Source of the DNA: Agapanthus africanus | Taxonomy: Eukaryota; Streptophyta; Magnoliopsida; Asparagales; Amaryllidaceae | Length of the DNA stretch: 64,000 bases | Assembly: GCA_030015575.1 (NCBI GenBank) | Contig: CM057338.1 | Location: 774,207,864-774,271,863 of the forward strand | Direction: 5' to 3' | Shown here: positions 22,456 to 34,836 of the stretch, in pieces | Position numbering within the stretch: position 1 is the stretch's first letter | Layout of the letters: every line of letters starts with the position of its first letter | Made by a program: the position numbers and the translations under genes | Notes under the pieces: generated by a model | Seen by the model: the letters and a program-made list of their open reading frames with translations, nothing else | Database searches by the model: none | What the model was told of the DNA's origin: nothing

Positions 22456-24890
22456 TCAAGGCTAATTATTGCGATGTCGCATACTCACAGCCCGTGTGAT
22501 ACCGAACACTCAACTCCTCTACTAGTCAGTCTCACAAATCCCGTTTGTGAAACTATTGCGGTCGAGGAATAGCCTCAGTGAGTGGATCCGCCTAGATGTT
22601 TCTTTCTATGTCCCTCTATATCTCAAGTTCGCGGAGAAAGCCATCTCCCGAAATGAGCAATACCTGTCTTAGAGTGTCTGGATGTCTGATGGGACCGAGC
22701 TCATAAATGAACTCCAAATCCAAACTTCTTAGATTGTATCGTCAACTGAACTTAATCAGTATCCTGCGCCATGCCACCCTCAGTATTTCCTTGGACCACC
22801 TGTCCAAAATACTGCCCCTCGTCAGAAGGAAAACTATAACTCTGACAACCTCCTTGTCGTCCAGGTCACCTTGGAAGCCTGGAATGATAACTGTCTCCCA
22901 AATGAGGCTGTCGTTATCATATCCCTATAACATCCACTTATGTTCTATAACTGCTTCCGACTGTTTCTCCAGGATTGGATCAAATGTTAACTTATTGCAT
23001 CTAGTGCAAGAACAACATCTGGTGTGGTACTTGACATCTCATGATTGACTCAATTGCCTGAGCAAGTGATCTGCCAATCATGCACATCCCTCTCTACTTT
23101 AGTCTATAAGACACCTTTAGAGAGGGTGACTCCATCACCTGCAGGTACACTACTGTGCCAGGAGTCATCCATTCTAAATAGTCTTAGAATGATGTCAAAG
23201 TACCCTGATTAGGAAGCCACCCAAATCTAGATCTAAAAACCATAGATCTAGTAACCAGTATGTCTGATATAATGTCCAAGTCCCTTGTGGAGAAACCACT
23301 GTGTGACGACCAAAGTATAACCGATCGTAGTATAGGAGTTTCTTTTCCTACTCTGTGTATGTCATCCAAATACCAGGATATCACACCCTACTACCTTCTC
23401 AACAGATCCATCCCCTATTCTGATGAAGTCAAACCTATGACTGTCACATCAGAAATAGATGATCTATCTCCGCTATTTCTGCTTTGGTCTATAAATAGAC
23501 ATAAGCCTGATGTCCACCAATGCTTCCGCTGCTCCCACTGACTACGACAACCCTCTGGCAGAGTCATATAGATGTGCACTTCTAAAGCTAGTTTAGAACG
23601 ACGCTATACTCATCCTCCTGCCGGGTCTCGCAGCCTGGAACAACAACAATGGCAAGTGTGGGTAAACAAGAACTTCCCTGTCACCGTCCTTGAGGCTACC
23701 GGAGTACCTCTCGGGTACCTGAAGTTACCCACCTTCTCTGCGGAGTGGCCAATGGAATGTCAAATCAGATTGAATCTTTAGGTTCCTTATCAAATCTTCA
23801 GTAATCGTTTGCGGTTCTGGAATCACTTCCAGTTCTACCATACTCCCACTGCTGTTTTTTTTGAAAAAATCCATTTTTAATAAAACTGTGGCGAGTCTAG
23901 AACAATATTTCTATTGATCTGCCAGATGGTAGAAAGTCAACCCTCGTCATAGCCTGGGTCAACCTACAAACAGCCATTACAGAAACGTGCCTTGAGTTGT
24001 CCAGTGTCTGGTTTTAATCATATGCCGGACAACTCCCCGTACCATAACAACGTTAAGATATGAACTGTTCTACATCCAATATAGAACCAGAGGCACTGAT
24101 TTAATTTAACCAGATTCAAATCATGCAGCTTTCTCCAGTGCATGTCAACTAAATGGAAGGAGGCCGATCAGCGTTACTCAACTTAAGAATGCTTCCAATT
24201 ATGAGTAACCTGAAAGAGAAGCAATTTCTCTTTATCATTACTATCAACTGAATACCATACACAAGTATCTACATCTTCGATCACTTTGAAGAATCCCGAT
24301 ACTTGCTACACTTGGTTCTCTACTCTATTCAAATACCTATAACTCCTCAAAACTTAGACCCTGTGTTTCTACGAAACACATGTCTAAGAACTAGAGAAGT
24401 TAAAAGTAAACAGAATATAGTATGAGGACCAACCCCTCTGTCCTAATGGACACTGGACAACATACAATACTCTGTATAAGTCCGCTGAGTCTAACAACTC
24501 TTTCACTGTGTGTCGTAGATTGAAAACTGTACTTATGGTTAAGAAGAATTACACCGCTGTTTAATGCTCCTTACCTAACCATCCACTGATATAGGTAAAT
24601 GTCATCGACATAATATCAAAAGGTATATCTCACTCTATGAAAATAGACGTACAGATATATCAATTTGAAATTGGTGCATAAAAGCGGATATTCAAAACCA
24701 AATATTTGCCGACCGGCAAACAGCCCAGATGATCTCCTCAAATATCACCGATTACAACGAATCCCGATATAATGAGGATGATCACCCTATTCCCAATAAC
24801 TTACTCCCACTCATCATCTGTAAAACCATACAGATGTGAGAATCAAAACTTGGTAAATACATACCCTGGAGCAAGTGTCCAATCGGGAAA
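22456..24890 (-). pseudogene. Element G: highly decayed copia pol
   Basis: Recognisable only by comparison with the better copies. RNase H-like sequence lies near 22500-22900. RT lies near 23180-23650, where the active site reads YLDD in a short minus-strand ORF (23184-23384). Linker and integrase traces lie near 23700-24500, and a protease-like stretch near 24780-24870. Stops and indels are dense and no domain is translatable. Confidence 0.75.
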
Positions 24891-24929
24891 TCAGTTTTCT
24901 TTTAACAGTACACAGTTGAACTGAAACAT

Positions 24930-25850
24930 TGAAATATTTCGATGGGGTATCCTGGTATTCCTAGTAATGCCTCTACCATTATCCAGATTCACAACTATAA
25001 CCGTATAATTCTTTGCCACCTCTCCAAATCCCTTTATATGTCTTTAGTCATTACCTTCTGCATACCCCTTAGGCCAAATGGTTTTCTTCCTTCCCTACCG
25101 TTCGGCACCAGCCTATGGTTTGGAAGAAGACTATCCAATAAGCATAATGGGTGTACTGTCCTAGTCCTAGGAGCACTCGCAATGCGAGAGAAGGTGAAGA
25201 TAAAAGACAACCGAATAAACCTTATTCCTATTTCTCCTGGACCAGAATCCATCCCCGAACTGGAACAAGTTCCTTTCGAGTTCGTATATAACCATACGAT
25301 GGAGTATCCAATAAACTGTGGATCTTCGTAGTGATACGGAGTGTACTGGAGAAATACAAAGGTGATTTAGGATTGGCGAAGTAATACTTGGTTTGGTCGT
25401 GAATATCAGTCGCAATTTACTTTGCCCTCTTACTAATCCCTTGCTTTGTCTTAATCTTAATACCTTCTGCACACCGTTTAGGCTAATTGGTTTTCTTCAT
25501 TCCCTACCGGTCAGCACCAGCCTAAGATTTGGAAGAAGACTATCCAATTTGCGTAATAGGTGTACTATCTCCAAAACTAAGGAGTACTCGTAACTTGAGA
25601 GAAGGCAAAAAGGAAAAGACAACTGAATAATCCTATCCGTTTTCTCCAGAACCGGAAACCATCCTCGAATTCCTTCGAGTTCGTATATAACCATACGATG
25701 GTTTTGTCCAATGGAAGTGGACGTTCGCAGTAATACGGGGTGTCCTGGAGAAAAGGGTAAAAGTAGGAATGGCAAAGAGGTCTGCAACTCTGACAATCCA
25801 AAAGCCAGTGTTAAGAAGGTTCGGTCAACTTAGTCACTGAGTAATAGTCT
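24930..25850 (-). repeat. Unrecognised tandemly duplicated block at the gag position of element G
   Basis: About 0.9 kb between the protease remnant and the leader, where a gag gene would lie. It consists of two diverged copies of a unit of about 0.4 kb (roughly 25015-25395 and 25420-25800). Both copies contain TATATAACCATACGATGG and the run GGAAGAAGACTATCCAAT. Minus-strand ORFs in each copy (25034-25252, 25167-25472, 25497-25796) share the peptide HRMVIYELE in one frame. I do not recognise these proteins, and no zinc knuckle or copia gag motif is visible. It could be captured host DNA or a very divergent gag. Confidence 0.6.
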
Positions 25851-26176
25851 TGGGTCGGGTCAATGGTTGCTGCCAAAGAGAGAGAGAAAAGAAACACTCA
25901 GCGTGCACTCTAACCTAGATCAGAATGGTTACCAATTTATCTAATCTGGAAACCTCCCACTGTACCTCAAATTCTCCTCCAAACCTGAAAGAAGAATTAG
26001 TCGGGGTCACCCGAGGAGTAAACTAACTCATCAGTGGGAATCGGGATCCAACTATCATCGCATGATAACGTGACGGAATCCGCTCACGTCATCACACTCT
26101 AGAAGGTATGCGCATATCTGGCAAGTTTCAGTTCTTTTGAAACTCCCGATGTGATTTCTGCCCCATGCTCTTATGA

Positions 26177-26373
26177 CCTTGACGAAGGCCAACAAATCAT
26201 AAGTCACATGTCAAGTTCTACCCGTCATTCTCCAGGTTGATTTGAACCCACCCGCACAAGCCCTTGACGAAGGCCAACAAGGCTATACGACTGTCCCAAA
26301 CCAACGCATCTATCTATACTGCAGAAAGGCAACAAGCAGCTACCATACACTATGCCTTGACGAAGGCCAACAA
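26177..26373 (-). other. Three TTGAC mini-hairpins, element G leader
   Basis: TTGACGAAGGCCAACAA is repeated identically at 26179, 26264 and 26358. The loop GAAG is private to this element, though the whole pol region has decayed. Confidence 0.75.
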
Positions 26374-27167
26374 ACATAGCATGAATACTACGTGCTACCC
26401 GTCTGAAATGACGGAGGGCTACGAATGGTTTCTGGCGAAAACCTTTAACGTAAAGAACTTGATATCGTTGAAGGAACGGATAGCTTTTTAGAAAATATAG
26501 TGACGAAAACCTTTACTAAAGAGGTCACTCCCGGTGAAGGGATCTCGGCTCTTTCCCCGTAGAATGGGGTGCAGGATATTCCAAATGAATACCACGATGC
26601 AAAGCAAAAGTAATCGGCTATAGTGAAGTTAATGCCCTGACGCAAACTTCTGTCCAAGGGGTCACTCCCGGTGAAGGGATCTCGGCCCTTGCCTCGTCGA
26701 CTGAGGAGCAGGATATTCCAAATGAATACCACGATGCAAAACAAAAGTGAACGTCCTTGCAATAACAGCTTTTTGAAAAGTGTTCCAACAACATCAGAAT
26801 AGGTTTCTTTTAACATGCATTGATCCGAATCAACGCAGTCCCATCAATTGATCACACCACAAAGAACAAAAATATACTGATGTACGTATATGCCATCTGC
26901 ATTCGCCACTGGGTCCCGTCATTACCCGTTAGGTTAGCTAACTAACGACAGAGCGGGGACTGGACTAGCGCGGATGTAAAACATATACAACATCTACTAA
27001 TATATATACCAATATATTATATTCGCTCAAGGCATGATAAAATTGCAACATCACAGAAATGTACAGCATCACAGAACAATACAGATATCTGGGATCCCCG
27101 GGTTTCACAGAGCCACTACTGAAACCCGACGTTCCCCTGGTCGTGTGGATAGCCTGTGTAATGAAAT

Positions 27168-27429
27168 CCTAGACCCCTAAGGGCGCGGAAAGTTACCCGC
27201 CAAAACCTGAAGCGAGGCAGCCCCCTTCAGCGCCGTGAATGGACCACCCAGCACTTCACGGAATCCGGTAACTTGGGCACCCCTCCTGGGTCAACTTGTA
27301 CCCCCTACGATGCGGCGAATAGCCCGCCAATTCTAGAGTGAAGCCCCCTCCGTCCCAATGCCATGAGATGCGGGCTTGTTGCCCTCCAGAACCCGGCTAT
27401 CCGTGCACCCCTCCGCGGGGTAATCCTAG
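27168..27429 (-). other. Doubled branched leader fold, element G
   Basis: Two successive versions of the fold: the first from CCTAGACCCC to the GGGTCAA region near 27295, the second from TACCCCCTACG to GTAATCCTAG. In the first, GCGGAAAGTTACCCG pairs with CGGTAACTTGGGC, an arm pair that differs from A, B, D and F but is still complementary. Confidence 0.6.
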
Positions 27430-27910
27430 TACAGAAAGTAAACTATACATACAACGGGTACATCGACCGCAACCTGGCCGTGCCCCAAAAGAATAATACA
27501 AACAGGCAGTGACGGCAGTCCACATGTCGGACGCTCGCCCCGCAATATCAAATGTACATAACAAAACTGTACTAGCATTGCATCCAGGCTATCCCCCACG
27601 ACCGATCCGCAACATCACAGCAAAACACAGAACATCAACGTGAAAGTCACGTTCGCAAATCCGTCTAACCGGGCTATAGCAGTTAGACCGGATTTACCGA
27701 TCGAGTGACATTCACGGTCGCAGATATAATGTAAATACTGTGAAATAATGTGTTTAAAATATCCGATCGATCAAAAATTAACAAGTGGGCCCTAAAGCAA
27801 TACTGTAGCACTCACAGAAATTCTGGGCCCAATTTTAATATTCCAAAACCCCTATTTTTAGCCCACCAGCCCATGGGAAAATTTTGACGCATTGATCCCT
27901 CAACACGGCG

Positions 27911-27951
27911 GCGGAACCGCGGCAACAAGGGGTGTTTTGCCGCGGTTCCGC
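27911..27951 (-). other. GC-rich leader stem-loop, element G
   Basis: GCGGAACCGCGGCAA (27911-27925) and TTGCCGCGGTTCCGC (27937-27951) are perfect 15-bp inverted repeats, about 200 bp from the PBS. Confidence 0.85.
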
Positions 27952-28151
27952 GCTCTACCTGAGAAATCAATGTCTCAAATTTTCCCAGAACTCTTAGAAC
28001 TTCTTGTACATCAGTTTTCTACAACCTGAAAAATTTTTAGAGCCAGAAAAAATGCGACAGAAAACTGATGTGAGGGAAATGTGGTTTTTTGGAATTTTGG
28101 TCGATCAGAAATGCAAACACATCAAACAAAGCTAGACGAAGTTAATGGCGA

Positions 28152-28165
28152 GGCTCTGATACCAC
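28152..28165 (-). other. Primer-binding site of element G (complement)
   Basis: GGCTCTGATACCAC next to the LTR; on the element strand GTGGTATCAGAGCC, a full match to the usual initiator-Met tRNA site. Confidence 0.93.
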
Positions 28166-30412
28166 TGTAAGTGCACGGCGGCGCCCCGGCCGTCAAACCG
28201 ACGGCTAAATGCGGAAGCGGTGATAAACTTTAATTTTGCGAACTTTGCAAACCGGCACCACCGCGCACTAAACACCCGTTACGGGCCATTAAACTAGATC
28301 TAGCAAAGTAACAAGATAGGGAAGAGATGTACCGAGTGATCCGAGTCCTCCGGTCTTCTCGTCGTCGTCCCGATCTCTCGCGGAAACTCCGGTCGTCGCC
28401 TCCTCGCCGGAAGGGCACCACATCGCCTGCATCTTTTACGGGCTCCCGCCTCTATACCGAGGCAACTCAGGCATGAAGCTGGCAAGTCGACATGCCCAAG
28501 ATTTGCTGTAGAATGTGTAGTGTAGAGTCTATGTCTCATGGAGTTTGTGAAGTTTCCTTGATGGAGGAATCAACAAGATATGAACTTGGGAATTTTTGGT
28601 GGCAAGCTAAAATGAGATGGATGCTTAATTTTTGCCACACCAAAATGAAATCAACCCCTCTCCTTACCATGAAGTGGCCGGCCATATACATGTGAGAATG
28701 GTGGAGGAAAAAACAAGCATAAGAGGGAGGTGAGTGTAGGAGATGAGAAGAGGTGACCATAACCAAACATCATCATAACAAATTCACATCAAACCCATAC
28801 CCTCTCTTATCTCAATTAATGCAAGTGATGGTGCATCAAAAGAAAAGATGGAAAGGGAATCTAAAGATGCTATCATAACTCTCATCTCACAAATAAACCC
28901 TCCACAAAATGTTATTTGCAAACTTGCAAATAACCCCCTCCATCGGAAAAGTCCGGCCGGGAAAGAACAAAGGAAAATCGGCTGGAACGGAATGCAAACT
29001 GGAAACTCCAGAAAACAGGTCCCGTAATAAATTACAGGAAAACCCCGATACTGTGCATACACACCCGCATCTGTATTCCGACCGGATACAAATGCAATGA
29101 GACAAAATCTACACTGTACTATATTAGGATCCGGCTTAAACCAAAGCCGGCTAGTAATATCTATACGGCCTCTAGTACTCACCGTCCGATCCTGATCCGT
29201 GCAATACCGCACGTATCTGATCGAACCGAGCCATATATCTATACGGCCTCTAATACTAACCGTCCGATCCTGATCCGTGCAATACCGCACGTATCTGATC
29301 GGACCCTGCCATATCTCCATACGGCCTCTACAGCGTTTCGCCCGAAAGCCTGAGTAACTAAAAGTTTGGTGGACTCTAAAGACTCGTCAATACTATGGCT
29401 GTGGATTTAACCACTAGCACGTCAGAGGTATAAGCCAATACGTGACGGGCCACCAGCTATTGACTAAAAAGGGACGTCGATGAGCGAACTCATCCTGACA
29501 CCCTATTGAGCCTGTCAGTGACAATATCCGTAGAGTCCGGTCCGTTCGTTTATGAGCATCGCATGTCGGGCCTAGGGGTTTGGTAAAAGTCAGACCCCCA
29601 AAAGCGGTACAAGTCGTGTCGGAGTGTAGCCCAGAACACCCTGAGATACTACTGGAATACCTACCAGTAAATCTCCTGCCTTGGTCAAGGACTTTGTGTA
29701 ATGGCTCTCCTAGACACAGCGCGACCTCACCCCCAATACCGGGAGAGACGAACCCCCGAAGATCCACTCACTGCCTCCATGTGGCTCGGGACTGTACCCA
29801 ACTAAAACCTGTTTGCACGACTCCTTTGAGCCGTGGTAGGGTAGCAATCAAAGTACAGTGGGAACTCACACGAGACAAATGACGATCCCCAGGTCGATGA
29901 ACTAACCTGTACACATGTCACCAGGGAATTGCTATCTGACGTCAGGTATAAGACCAACTAGCATGTTCCTGGCGAGTCCAGTCCGGTGTACTCATAACCC
30001 AATGAGCACCTGTATACATCTTAGGTGAACCAACTGACACCAGTGGCTTGTGAGACCGGCCACCGCCCCTCGTCGGGGTCTCGACTGTATACACTAGTCT
30101 ACTCTGGAGAATCGATGCCCTGTCTCGAAACTCCCACGACTAGGGACCTTTTAAGGATGTGCTTATAGACTCCAGCTCTCACTTATATGATCGCCCTCAT
30201 ACTGCTGGCAGTCAAGCAAGAATCCTAGGGGCTCTATCAAAGTGTAATAGCGACCTGTCAGGTCACCTAAAGCAGTACACGATGATAAAGGTAAACCAGA
30301 TAGCATACTATCATCTCGAGTAAGACTGTCCTACCGGGATAGGTCCTCCCTCAATCATTGCAATCACGTGCCTGTGATCCAATAATTGACTCTGAGGGCA
30401 CTATCTCCAACA
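28166..30412 (-). repeat. LTR of element G, right copy
   Basis: 2247 bp. Nearly identical to 20214-22440 apart from scattered substitutions and a longer hairpin repeat near 29155-29330. Confidence 0.93.
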
Positions 30413-31033
30413 GTACTGCCCCAAACCCGAAGGTTCAAAGGGCAGTTCAAGACGGTCACATAATCGAGTTAAGGTTTGTTGTCTTCTAGAGGGTCCATCG
30501 CGTTACTTGCACTACTTAGAATGTCGTTAAACTACGGAAAAATCCAACAATTGGAAATTTCCCGGCAGGGGAAAAAGTGGGTATTTATATCCGGTCGAAC
30601 TTTTTAACATATTCTAAAAATACCCGGAAAAGCACACCGACAAAATTAGACAGTCCGATCGAATACACCGAGTCCCCAATACAACTCAGAAAATACAACT
30701 CTGGAATAAATATTAAAAATTCCAAGGAAAACCAGAACAGAAAACTGAGAATTACTGTGAAAAATTAAATACACAAAACGACAAAATGGCCGCGGAACCG
30801 CCGCACGAGCCATGCTCGTGCCGCGGATCCGTGGCTCGTTGATGGAATTAGACCATCGAAATTCACAGTAACTCTTAGATTATCCTGCTGATTTTTCTGA
30901 ATATTTTTAATCTACAAAAAACCACGTTTTTCAAAAAAGTCCAGAGAGCATTTTTCAAGTCGGGTTTTGGGTCGATCGGACTTCTGATTCTGTCGGGACT
31001 TCGCCTAAGGCTCTAGCTAGGCTCTGATACCAC
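30413..31033 (-). other. Leader of element B, proximal part with PBS and GC stem-loop
   Basis: Resumes B's leader after the gtact repeat (30413-30417). It contains AACCTTCGGGTT on the element strand (near 30430), a UUCG-type tetraloop hairpin. The GC stem-loop at 30790-30834 has the perfect stem GCACGAGC/GCTCGTGC inside CCGCGG-like arms. The PBS complement GGCTCTGATACCAC is at 31020-31033. Confidence 0.8.
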
Positions 31034-33257
31034 TGTAGGGTTCCTAGGCACTCTAATGGAGTCTCACAAGTGATCAAACATGCACAAATCAAATTTTACA
31101 AGTGCCTACAAACCCTAATACGGATCGTTAACTAGATATATAGGCGAAGCGAGTAAGTAAACGGAAATGTATCTAAAGGAAAGGGGCTACAACCTTTGTA
31201 GATCCGGTCCACCACTTCCTAAGCTCCGCGATGATCTCCGTCCACTGTCCAAATCGAACCCTTGACTCTTGCATTGGCATCATCGAAGAATGAGCGGGCT
31301 TGATCGTCGGTTCGATGCCGAAGATGATCTACGTCGAGGCATCACAAGAACAAGCTCCAACTTCACCAAGCTTTGAAAACTTGTGAAGTAAACACCCTAT
31401 ACAACTTGGCAAGAGGTAGAGGATGAAGAAATAGGAAGTGGGTAGACTTTAGAATTGGATTTCTCACTTGATTTCTCAAGTTGCCATTGGTGTAGAAAGC
31501 TTTTCTTCTTCTTGCTCATGAAGAAGAAGATGAAAAAGATATGATAAGTATATTTAGAATAGAAAATAAATATAATACTTATCATAATCTAACCTTAGTT
31601 AAGTGTAGAGAATGAATTAGGGTTAGTTTAAATGGTTAGGGTTAAGTATAAGACAAGAATGGAGACTAAGTCAAAACTTCAAGAATCTTTAACTAAAAAC
31701 AAAACAAGCAACCATTCATTTATCTTTTTCATTTTCCAAAATGGATATAAATAAATAAGATAAATGAATAAGTAATTAAGTAAACAAAACCCTAATCATT
31801 AACTTAACCATAGTTTAATTCTTTACACTTAACCAAATAAGCATGTATCATCAAACATGATACAATCATGTGCACAAAAGTATATCACATATACAACTTG
31901 CACAATTCAAGTGAGAAAATCCATTTAAAGTGAACCAATACTAGTTAATGCAAAGTAATATATCAAATATATAATTATACAATAAATCATTAAATCAACA
32001 CTTGATTCAATGATCCGGTCATATCGCATATAACCGGCTAGTATCCAATGTATCGGCTTCTCGAATCAATCCTTGATTCGATAACCAGGTTATATCGCAT
32101 ATAACCAATCGATACATTCGTCGTGAGAATGGAATACGGTATCACATACACGCATTATTCTCGGTCCCGCACATATCTCATATGCGCTCCTATTTCGTTT
32201 CGCTTGAGCCAGGAAACCTCTGTGTAGGACTCTAAAGACTCGTCAATACGCCGGCAGTAGATGATGATCATATCAAACACCCACAAGTCGCAAGCGGTCT
32301 GCTAAACGTAACGGCCACCCGGGTATTGAGCGATCAGAAGATCGACGAGCAAGCCCGCTCACACTCCTGTGAATCCAACCAGTAACACTTATCGTATAGT
32401 CCGGTCTGTTCGTCTGATATGTCGCATATCTCGCCTAGGGGTGGTAAACGTCAGACCCCAATAGCTCGATAAGTCATGCCGACTTGAGGTTCATGACATT
32501 CGTTAAACTACTGATAACTCTTACCAGTATATCACTGCAACCCTGGCCAGGGATTTCCTGTTATGGCCAGTCGAGCATTGCGCAACATCAACCCCCAATA
32601 CCGGGAGAGATGAATCCCCTCCTATCGCTCATTGCCTCCATGTGAATCGGGACTGTACCCAAAAGCCACCTGTTTGCACAACTCAGTAGAGCCGTGGTAG
32701 GGTGGAAATCAAAGCACAGTGGGAGACACACAAGACTCTATGACGATCTCGGGTCAACAGACTAAGCTGTACCAGTGTCACCAGAGAACTGCCATCTGAC
32801 GTGAGGTATAATACCATCTGGGAGTTCTCGGCGAGTCCGTTCAGTGTACCCTGTCTCCACTGAGCACCCGCATACCATCTCCGATGTCAAACACCAATGG
32901 ATATGGGATCATCCATCGCCCATCGCATGGGTCGAGAAGATATACGCTAGTCTACTCTGGAATATCGATGCCCCGTCTCGATATTCCCTCAACTAGGAAC
33001 AATGAAGGATGTGCTCATTGACTACCCAGGCCCCACTAGTATGATCTGCATCATAGTCCTGGAAGTCGGGTACACATCCTAAGGGCTTTATCAACATGTA
33101 ATCAGAGAGACATAAAGTATACATGTTAAGATAAAGAGCAACCAGATAGCGTACTATCATGTCGAGCAAGAAAGTCCTATCTATATATGTCCCAGCATCC
33201 ACTACAATATACATCCAATGTACAGTAATGGACTCTAGGGCATACATATAACTAACA
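31034..33257 (-). repeat. LTR of element B, right (5') copy
   Basis: 2224 bp, preceded by the PBS complement and followed by ctcaa (33258-33262). About 30 differences from the left copy by eye, no length change. Confidence 0.93.
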
Positions 33258-33372
33258 CTCAACTCATGAGAGGGATTTTCCTTGAGCTAGAGGAAGAAGG
33301 AGAGCAATGGATGAGAGAGAAGATGCAAGTGAGAATGAATCAATTTTACAACCATGCTCTCATAATTAAGAA

Positions 33373-33429
<57 letters not shown>

Positions 33430-34831
33430 TAACAATTTGTGATGGTGAGTTGATGAATGACCGTTATCATTTCATTCATTAAATGCTTTGTGCAAAAAAT
33501 AAGAAGCATCTTTGAAAACAAATGATGATGGTCAACAAGTCTACATTGGTCAACCGGTCAACTAAAGTCAACAAGTCAACAAAAGTCAAGAATTCAACTC
33601 AACCATGGCACAATAATTGTTAACTAATATTATTAATCATATTTCCTATTCTCATTAGGGTTTGGAAAAAGACAACAGTCAACTGTGCATACACACCCGT
33701 ACCATAACCCCAATGAGAATCCTCTGCCTCTGTCTCAGTCAACTGTGCATACACACCCGCATCCGTGTTCCGAGGAACACGAATACAATGAGATAAAACC
33801 AATCCCAAAACATATACTAGGATCTGGCTTAAACCAAAGCCTGCTAGTAATAACTGTCCGGACACCAGGTAGATGCCGATAAGAAGACTGATGAGGTGAA
33901 CCCATCCGAACTCCTACTGAGCCTGTATGTGACAATCTCCGTACAGTCCGGTATGTTCGTCTAAGAGTATCGCATGGCGGGCCTAGGGGGGTGGCAAACG
34001 TCAGTCCCCTAATAGCGGTACAAGTCGTGTCGGAGTGTAGCCCAAAACACCCTAAGAAACTACTGGTAACACTACTAGTAAATCTCGCTTGCCCTGGCCA
34101 GGGACGACAATGTGTAATGGCTCTCCTAGACACAGCGCGATATCAACTCCTAATACCAGGAGAGACGAATCCTGTCTAACCGTCACTGGCTCCAAGTGCT
34201 TCGGGACTGCACCCAACTACTACCTGTTTGCACGACTCAGTAGAGCCGTGGTAGGGTAGTAATCAAAGAATAGTGGGAACACACTCAAGGCGAAGTGACA
34301 GTGTCAAGTCAGCGGACAAAGCTGTACTCATGTCACCTGGGAACTGTTAACTGACGATAGGTATAATACCAACCAACAGTTCCTGATGAGTCCTGTCCAG
34401 TGTACTCGTAACCTAACGAGCACCCGCATACTATCTCAAGTACGACGTACTGACGGCTGTGGGGCAGACCGTCTCCCCTGCTGGGATGAGAAGCGCATAC
34501 GCTAGTCTACTCCGGAGTATCGATGCCCTGTCTCAATAGTCATACGACTAGGGACCAGAATAAGGATGTGCTTATAGACTACCCAGCCCCCACTAGTGTG
34601 ATCGCCATCACAACGCCGGTAGTCAAGCACAGATCCTAAGGGCTCCATCAATATGTTTCAGCGATATGTTAAAAGAAACATATACACATATTAAGATAGA
34701 AACAAACCAAGTAGCACACTACTATATCAAGCAAGACTGTCGTAAAACCGTATATATATCCCAAGCTTCCAAAATGTATTATACAAACTAGTACTATACA
34801 ATAATGGCCTCTAGGGCATACATATCTAACA
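33258..34831 (-). repeat. Right LTR of element A, second part (copy 2, original position)
   Basis: Matches 11972-13521, including the loss of about 180 bp and the same H1 junction (atctg at 34832-34836). The AAT microsatellite is longer here (33370-33429). A W-box cluster is at about 33519-33590. As it directly follows the intact right end of B, I take this as the original flank and 11972-13521 as the derived copy. Confidence 0.88.
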
Positions 34832-34836
34832 ATCTG

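Larger units (their letters stand above)
25851..28165 (-). other. Leader of element G
   Basis: Non-coding, about 2.3 kb. In element orientation: PBS (28152-28165), GC stem-loop (27911-27951), a doubled branched fold (27168-27429), a CGTTAG-type stem near 26930, a duplicated block (about 26650-26750 and 26510-26610), mini-hairpins (26177-26373), and a pyrimidine tract ending in CAG (25867-25885). It lacks the B/D-specific proximal block. Confidence 0.72.
20214..30412 (-). mobile_element. G: Ty1/copia element nested in the leader of B
   Basis: Minus-strand element with left LTR 20214-22440, interior 22441-28165 and right LTR 28166-30412. It has TG...CA ends and target-site duplication gtact (20209-20213 and 30413-30417). 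The B leader reads through correctly when G is set aside, as comparison with D at 40610-40670 shows. Pol is very decayed, while the LTRs differ by roughly 1% plus a tandem-repeat indel. The gag position holds an unrecognised duplicated block. Confidence 0.93.
9748..33257 (-). mobile_element. B: Ty1/copia element nested in LTR A, with internally rearranged left side
   Basis: Minus-strand element bounded by LTRs of identical length (9748-11971 and 31034-33257, 2224 bp each) and by ctcaa at both outer ends (9743-9747 and 33258-33262). Between the left LTR and the interior lies a 2.84-kb copy of the right flank (11972-14814) and a 54-bp remnant of the LTR end (14815-14868). The interior runs 14869-20213 and 30413-31033, split by element G. 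Pol is shattered and gag is absent, but I count only about 30 differences between the two LTRs by eye. Confidence 0.85.

Noticed and set aside
31020..31033. tRNA gene at sites matching initiator-Met tRNA
   Set aside because: Only 12-14 bases match; they are primer-binding sites next to LTRs.
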